Source: Siphonodentalium dalli | Lineage: Eukaryota > Mollusca > Scaphopoda > Gadilida > Siphonodentaliidae | DNA length: 64,000 bases | NCBI GenBank assembly: GCA_032622095.1 | Contig: CP136069.1 | Location: 122,874,126 to 122,938,125, forward strand | Direction: 5' to 3' | Shown here: piece after piece, positions 59,033 through 64,000 of the stretch | Position numbering within the stretch: position 1 is the first letter of the stretch | Layout: each line of letters starts with the position of its first letter | Made by a program: the position numbers and the translations under genes | The notes under the pieces: model-generated | Told to the model about the DNA's origin: nothing | The model's database searches: none | The model's input: the letters and a program-made list of their open reading frames with translations, nothing else

Positions 59033-59113
<81 letters not shown>
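59033..59113. repeat. (TA)n microsatellite, about 40 repeats
   Basis: Uninterrupted TA run ending beside the Helitron 3' terminus. Its length probably varies between individuals, or it may be imprecise in the assembly. Confidence 0.95.
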
Positions 59114-59115
<2 letters not shown>

Positions 59116-59118
<3 letters not shown>

Positions 59119-59831
59119 GAAGGTGACCCGACTTCGTCCGGGCTATTCAAAAACCAAATTTCAAGTCGATTGCTCCACCCGTTTCCGAGATCTGGTCTGC
59201 GCATGCGCGAAGCTGGCGTCGCACGGGCTCGGCGACCCGATAAAATTCGTATCCGGGGCAAGATACATTCACATACCAAATTTCAAGTCGATAGCTCCAC
59301 CCGTTTCCGAGATATATAGCCCAATGTCATTTGCGGATACCTCGGCCGGTGATGAGTTAACGCGACATCGGCCGGTTAAGAGTTAACGCGATCACGCCAC
59401 GATATGTTGATGGCGTAATATATTTACGCAATGATTTTCGATGAGCGAAGCATGGTCCTGCGTTCTTCCCGATAATTAAGGGAGAAACTTTAAACGTACA
59501 CAGGCGTGTGATGCATCATTGGAAAGATGAAGCGCCACAGATTCTAACCGTGCAAATTATATGACTGGCAATTTATTATTCGCGCTATATCGAATCGATT
59601 TGTGAGCACCGAACTGAAATATATTAGCGCAAAACGGCGTAAAAACAGATTTGACCTCGGCACGTGAAAAGTTGACCTCGGATCTGAAAATCAATAGGCC
59701 TATGTTACTCCTGACCCGAAAATACCCCCACATACCAAGTTTCATCGAAATCGGCTGGGCCATTTTCGAGTCCATCGATTACACACACACAGATACACAC
59801 ACACACAGATCTTTCAAAAATATATAATAGA
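59116..59831 (-). mobile_element. Non-autonomous Helitron (716 bp), unit 1 of a trimer
   Basis: CTAG at 59116 with the GC hairpin just inside, and 5' TC (plus-strand GA) at 59830-59831. Almost identical to 50491-51206: the one difference I noticed is AAGGGAG at 59479 against AAGGTAG. Confidence 0.88.
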
Positions 59832-60551
59832 CTAGAAGGTGACCCGACTTCGTCCGGGCTATTCAAAAACCAAATTACAAGTCGATAGCTCCACCCGTTT
59901 TCGAGATCTGGTCTGCGCATGCGCGAAGCTGGCGTCGCACGGGCTCGGCGACCCGATAAAATTCGTATCCGGGGCAAGATACATTCACATACCAAATTTC
60001 AAGTCGATAGCTCCACCCGTTTTCGAGATATATAGCCCAATAACATTTGCGGATACCTCGGCCGGTGATGAGTTAACGCGACATCGGCCGGTTATGAGTT
60101 AAACGCGAACACGTCACGATATGTTGATGGCGTAATATATTTACGCAATGATTTTCGATGAGCGAAGCATGGTCCTGCGTTCTTCCCGATAATTAAGGTA
60201 GAAACTTTAAACGCATACAGGCGTGTGATATATCATTGGAAAGATGAAGCGCCACAGATTCTAACCGTGCAAATTATATGACTGGCAATGTATTATTCGC
60301 GCTATATCGAATCGATTTGTGAGCACCGAACTGAAATATATTAGCGCAAAACGGCGTAAAAACAGATTTGACCTCGGCACGTGAAAAGTTGACCTCGGAT
60401 CTGAAAATCAATATGCCTATGTTACTCCTGACCCGAAAATACCCCCACATACCAAGTTTCATCGAAATCGGCTGGGCCATTTTCGAGTCCATCGATTACA
60501 CACAGACAGATACACCCTCACACACACAGATCTTTCAAAATATATAATAGA
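59832..60551 (-). mobile_element. Non-autonomous Helitron (720 bp), unit 2 of a trimer
   Basis: Starts with CTAG directly against unit 1 and ends at plus-strand GA 60550-60551. The CA-rich tract near its 5' end differs slightly (CACAGACAGATACACCCTCA), giving 720 bp. The part equivalent to 51207-51669 is the same as there. Confidence 0.88.
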
Positions 60552-61068
60552 CTAGCCGATGAGCCCGACGTTGTCCGGGCTATTCAAAAACCAAATTTCA
60601 AGTCGATAGCTCTACCCGTTTCCGATATCTGGTCTGCGCATGCGCGAAGCTGGCGTCGCACGGGCTCGGCGACCCGATAAAATTCGTATCCGGGGCAAGA
60701 TACATTCACATACCAAATTTCAAGTCGATAGCTCCACCCGTTTCCGAGATCTCGTCTGCGCATGCGCAACGCATGCGCGAAGCTGGCGTCGCACGGGCCC
60801 GGCGACCCGATAAAATTCGTATCCGGGGCCATATACATTCACATACCAAATTTCAAGTCGATAGCTCCATCCGTTTCCGAGATCTCGTCTGCGCATGCGC
60901 GAAGCGGGCGCCGCACGGGCTCGCCAATACGACAACGTTCACCGCCTGGTCAAACTACACACACGTACCAAGTTTCGTCCCGATCGGTCGAGAATCGTAG
61001 ATTTGTATTAATGACAGACAGACAGACAGACAAACATACAGACAGAGGTCTTCAAAATATATATGAGA
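60552..61068 (-). mobile_element. Helitron variant (517 bp), unit 3 of a trimer
   Basis: Directly joined to unit 2. The terminal hairpin is altered (plus strand CTAGCCGATGAGCCCGACGT then TGTCCGGGC). The CCAAATTTCAAGTCGATAGC ... GATAAAATTCGTATCCGGGG module is amplified to three tandem copies (60590, 60713, 60846) and the central region is missing. A (GACA)n tract lies at 61012-61046. The 5' end on the minus strand reads TCTCATATATATTTTGAAGA, next to T at 61069. Confidence 0.78.
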
Positions 61069-61797
61069 TAACCACTGTCATGCGTACACTATAAATTTGT
61101 GAAACCAATTTTTTATCACTTATTCTCTGTATATCAATCATGATGACGAGTAATTAAACTATCTACCACCCAGGAACTCACTTTATCTACCTTGCCTGCC
61201 AAGTACACTCTCGAGTGTGGTGAACCAGGCATCGCTAATCTTGTCAACCGGTAGAAATGACAGCGCGATGGATCTTCTGATTAATAATGCTAATCACTGC
61301 CAACTCTCGTAAACAATTTTACGTTATATATATCAACATTTTGTTCAACATTTTGTCCAACGCAATTTGTTATCGAGAGTATGTCAGTCGGCTCGTCGAA
61401 TAATTGACAGGCTGCAAAATATTCCAGGTGGTGAAAAATAAAAACTTTCAAAAATCGATATCATTCTCACAACACTGAGCTCTGATGGGTGGGTTCCTCG
61501 AATCGAATCAAATATGTTTTACCCCGAAGCCAAAGAAATAGTAATTTAGGACCGTTAATTCGGATTATGTATCTTTATTACACTCCTATGCGCGATTTCC
61601 ATTGGAAGCGTCGTTAATTAAAATTGGTAATGTCAATAGTGAATTATGTCATTTCTCATGACGTCATTTACGTTACTTCGCTTACTGATCCAGACGGAAT
61701 TTTCGATGGTTGATCTTAGTCCACATCGGGACTTTCATGCATTAATTCTGGGTATTTTAATCGTATTTGGCGAACCAAACTGGTGTAGGAGTGTAAT
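61069..61797. other. Unassigned intergenic DNA
   Basis: No gene recognised. A small direct echo, CAACATTTTGTTCAACATTT, lies at 61335. Confidence 0.45.
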
Positions 61798-61967
61798 AAA
61801 TAGAGTAATCAATTAGTTCCGAGAAATACGTTAAATAATTCACTCGAGGCGAGAGACGTTTATGTAAGAAACTCGTGCTCTAGCGCTCACTCGTTTCTTA
61901 CCGACGTCTCTCGCCTCTGGTGAATTATTTAACGTAATTCTCGGAACCAATCGATTAATCTCTATTT
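61798..61967. mobile_element. 170-bp hairpin MITE-like element
   Basis: The left arm AAATAGAGTAATCAATTAGT then TCCGAGAAATACGTTAAATA and TTCACTCGAGGCGAGAGACG pairs with the right arm, which reverse-complemented reads AAATAGAGATTAATCGATTG then GTTCCGAGAATTACG. Arms are about 75 bp, around 88 percent paired, with a short GCTCTAGCGCTCAC centre. No coding capacity and no obvious target duplication. Confidence 0.7.
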
Positions 61968-62289
61968 AATCACCATAGTCAGAACGTCACAGACTACTCT
62001 GTCCAACAATTACTTTTAACTGTCAATCTATTATCTTATAACTTATTGATTTTGTGTTGAATTTACCAATATACACCCGTTATACTGACCGTAATTTGAT
62101 TCACATATCAACATCTTAAAAGGTTACACCCACTCTACCGACCCGTAGATTTTCTCTATAGAACTGCAATAAGCCGTATTGCCAATCAGGTGTTTTTATT
62201 TTTACCCCGGAACCTATCATTATTTCCTGACATGTCAGTTTGTCGATATGGTATTCTTATAGTGGAATTGATCGCCTAAGTCTACTAGC

Positions 62290-62530
62290 ACTGGGAACTA
62301 ATATAGCTTAATTGCATGATAGCAGGTATAACATTGCCCAATTCTATGATAGCATGCAAAATTTAGCTTAATTGAAAGTTAATTCTATGACAGAAGGCAT
62401 AATATATAGAGGATACCTATGGTTTTTTAATGAATACCATAAATATTTCAATTGATATTTCCACTGCTAGACATGAATGAAATAATAATTAATATAGCTT
62501 AATTCTATGATAGCAGGTATACTATAGATT
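62290..62530 (+). repeat. Degenerate repeats of TAGCTTAATTCTATGATAGC
   Basis: Relatives of ATAGCTTAATTCTATGATAG followed by CAGGTATA occur near 62303, 62336, 62362 and 62492. Spacing is irregular and the copies are diverged. Confidence 0.55.
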
Positions 62531-62546
62531 ACTTATATGATGCAAG

Positions 62547-62615
62547 TAACATGGTAATTATAATGAAAGTTAATTTATGACTGGAGTCATAAATTCATTT
62601 TCTGTATAATTACCA
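62547..62615. repeat. AACATGGTAATTATA hairpin
   Basis: AACATGGTAATTATA near 62548 is answered by TATAATTACCATGTT ending near 62615, with TTATGACTGGAGTCATAA palindromic in the loop. Possibly a small MITE. Confidence 0.65.
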
Positions 62616-64000
62616 TGTTGTTTGCACCATTCATAGAGCATGCGATTGTATTTTTGCACTAATCTATGGCTGAAATTCATTCAATTGTTGGATATATTCT
62701 GTTGAGTATAAAAGGAGATGGTCACATAAATGGCCGGATTCAGTTGCATGTCCCCTTTAAGGTGGCGCTGAGGTTAAGTTTCCACTCTAAAAAACAAAAT
62801 CAGTTCATCACAGCTGAGAACTCAATCGATTTAATTTCACCAATCTGCATTCAAAGTCAACTAGACATCTTTCTTTAAAAATATTGTAAGACTTCGATAT
62901 TGGCATATTATTGGGCTGTGAGATCAGTTTGTATATTGATCCAAGATAAGTAATATTCATCTCACTGTCCAATGAGAATGCATAATTCAGGACGAGGACG
63001 CGATGTGACTATCTGTTGTAACGTTTTATTTGTTGCGTGCATATGAAGGCCTTGAAATTTGGAATTTGTCATTTCCAGACTATAACGCTCGGGGGGCCAG
63101 AGTGTTATAATATGCCTATAGTGTTTAATATATAAGGGAGATAATATGTCAAAATGAGAAATTAGCATTCGTTAATCAGTGTGAATTGTTCACAGGGATT
63201 TAAATAATGATTTTAATAATCTGCTCAAGACACCACATTTTTTTTTTTTATTTATGAATTATTTTCCTTGTATACATGCACGCGCGTATTGTCCAGCAAA
63301 TGTGCAGCGTACACGTGTATTATAAATAAATTAATCATTGGCATCAAGTCTTTCTAACTTCCAGCTGTAAGGATATGGGGCAGATCTTGAAACGTTGGTA
63401 ACATGGCCTAACATAAATCCGACTCGACATGCCTGGAAACAAAGCATGCACAGAACAAACGTGGTTGCTATCGCAAAACCACGCCACCACGCCATTATCA
63501 TCGGTCCATCAATTTGTCACAACGTAGTCTCAGACCATAAATAATAAGGTACACGTCTGTGTAACAATTACTATGTTACACGGTAAGTTAACCGTATTTC
63601 TGTTAATTACTATTGTGATGGGTCATTGACATGCCGTGTATGATCGATTGTGCCATTATGAGAATGTATGGTGTGAACCTCGGTCAAGGCCGGGATAAAA
63701 TAGAGTATAATGATGGTTGTGCTGGAGCCACAGACACTATGTTAATCAACAAGTATAATGAAGAAAGCAAACAATGTGCTTTTGTTTAGCTGGAACATAA
63801 ACGCGTATTGGAATGAGAAGTAAATTGACATGCAGAGGAGATAGGCGGATAGGTTGGATTGATCAAATTAAAAGAATCCTGGTAAATCGATTCTTACATT
63901 ACAAAACTGACGGGAATCGCGGCCAAAGCTGGGAAAAAGTCTGAAATTATTATGCTAGTAGTGTTAAAACCACCTATACTCCCATGTATCACAATGGATA
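62616..64000. other. Unassigned intergenic DNA to the window end
   Basis: No recognisable gene, repeat or RNA. Short frames at 62666-62878 (plus) and 62962-63168 (minus) have no domain. A T-run lies at 63239-63250. Confidence 0.5.

Noticed and set aside
60552-60590. GCCGATGAGCCCGACGTTGT as a hammerhead ribozyme core
   Set aside because: A stem like helix II can be drawn after GATGAG, but the required GAAA and the third helix are absent; the hairpin is better explained as the altered Helitron 3' hairpin.
50388-61000. Open frames such as MDSKMAQPISMKLGMWGYF as conserved proteins
   Set aside because: They lie inside non-autonomous Helitrons and appear wherever the element does; the Helitron termini explain the conservation.
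1-64000. tRNA, rRNA, snRNA or histone genes
   Set aside because: I looked for tRNA A/B-box words, rRNA cores and recognisable exons and found none I could support by eye.

Overview
The window looks like intergenic, repeat-dominated DNA from a eukaryote, most likely a marine invertebrate animal; the phylum cannot be fixed from the sequence. It is AT-rich and mosaic. It holds Helitrons, foldback elements and MITEs, a piggyBac transposase, an endonuclease/reverse transcriptase LINE, and a diverged LINE relic ending in a Cys-His knuckle. I found no host protein-coding gene, tRNA, rRNA or CRISPR array. The only long reading frames with recognisable domains belong to transposable elements.

Layout. 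Positions 1-21710 are one tandem satellite, whose left end lies outside the window. Its monomer is a TTAA-ended, inverted-repeat MITE of about 476-525 bp plus a spacer of about 180 bp. It alternates with a 196-bp internally deleted form. Five long/short pairs make a higher-order repeat of exactly 4379 bp. This occurs as two full copies, a two-pair partial copy and a third copy with a 14-bp deletion. The array then decays through diverged monomers to an edge near 21710. Next, 23159-23618 and 26262-26813 are single diverged copies of the same MITE in opposite orientations, on either side of a broken piggyBac transposase gene (24340-26018). piggyBac inserts at TTAA, so a natural reading is that the transposase family, the MITE and the satellite are related.

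From 27 to 50 kb the window is a patchwork. It contains a Helitron-like repeat with a nested MITE (31.0-31.96 kb), a tandem array with a period near 160 bp (34.1-36.8 kb) and a complete 716-bp Helitron (37500-38215) abutting a 553-bp inverted-repeat element. It also has a 235-bp tandem repeat (39.55-40.46 kb), several hairpin MITEs, a 3.3-kb foldback region (43.27-46.53 kb) and a 325-bp tandem repeat (48.8-49.75 kb).

From 50 to 61 kb there are two head-to-tail Helitron arrays on the minus strand (50491-51669 and 59116-61068), both next to (TA)n tracts. Between them lies a LINE of about 6.1 kb (51670-57785) with a frameshifted coiled-coil/RRM-like ORF1 and an intact 1176-codon ORF2, followed by a relic of a second LINE lineage (58560-58870). 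The last 3 kb hold one 170-bp hairpin element, short repeats and otherwise featureless DNA.

The elements with self-supporting mobility functions are the LINE (endonuclease plus reverse transcriptase) and, formerly, the piggyBac gene. The Helitrons and MITEs encode nothing recognisable and would depend on enzymes supplied elsewhere.
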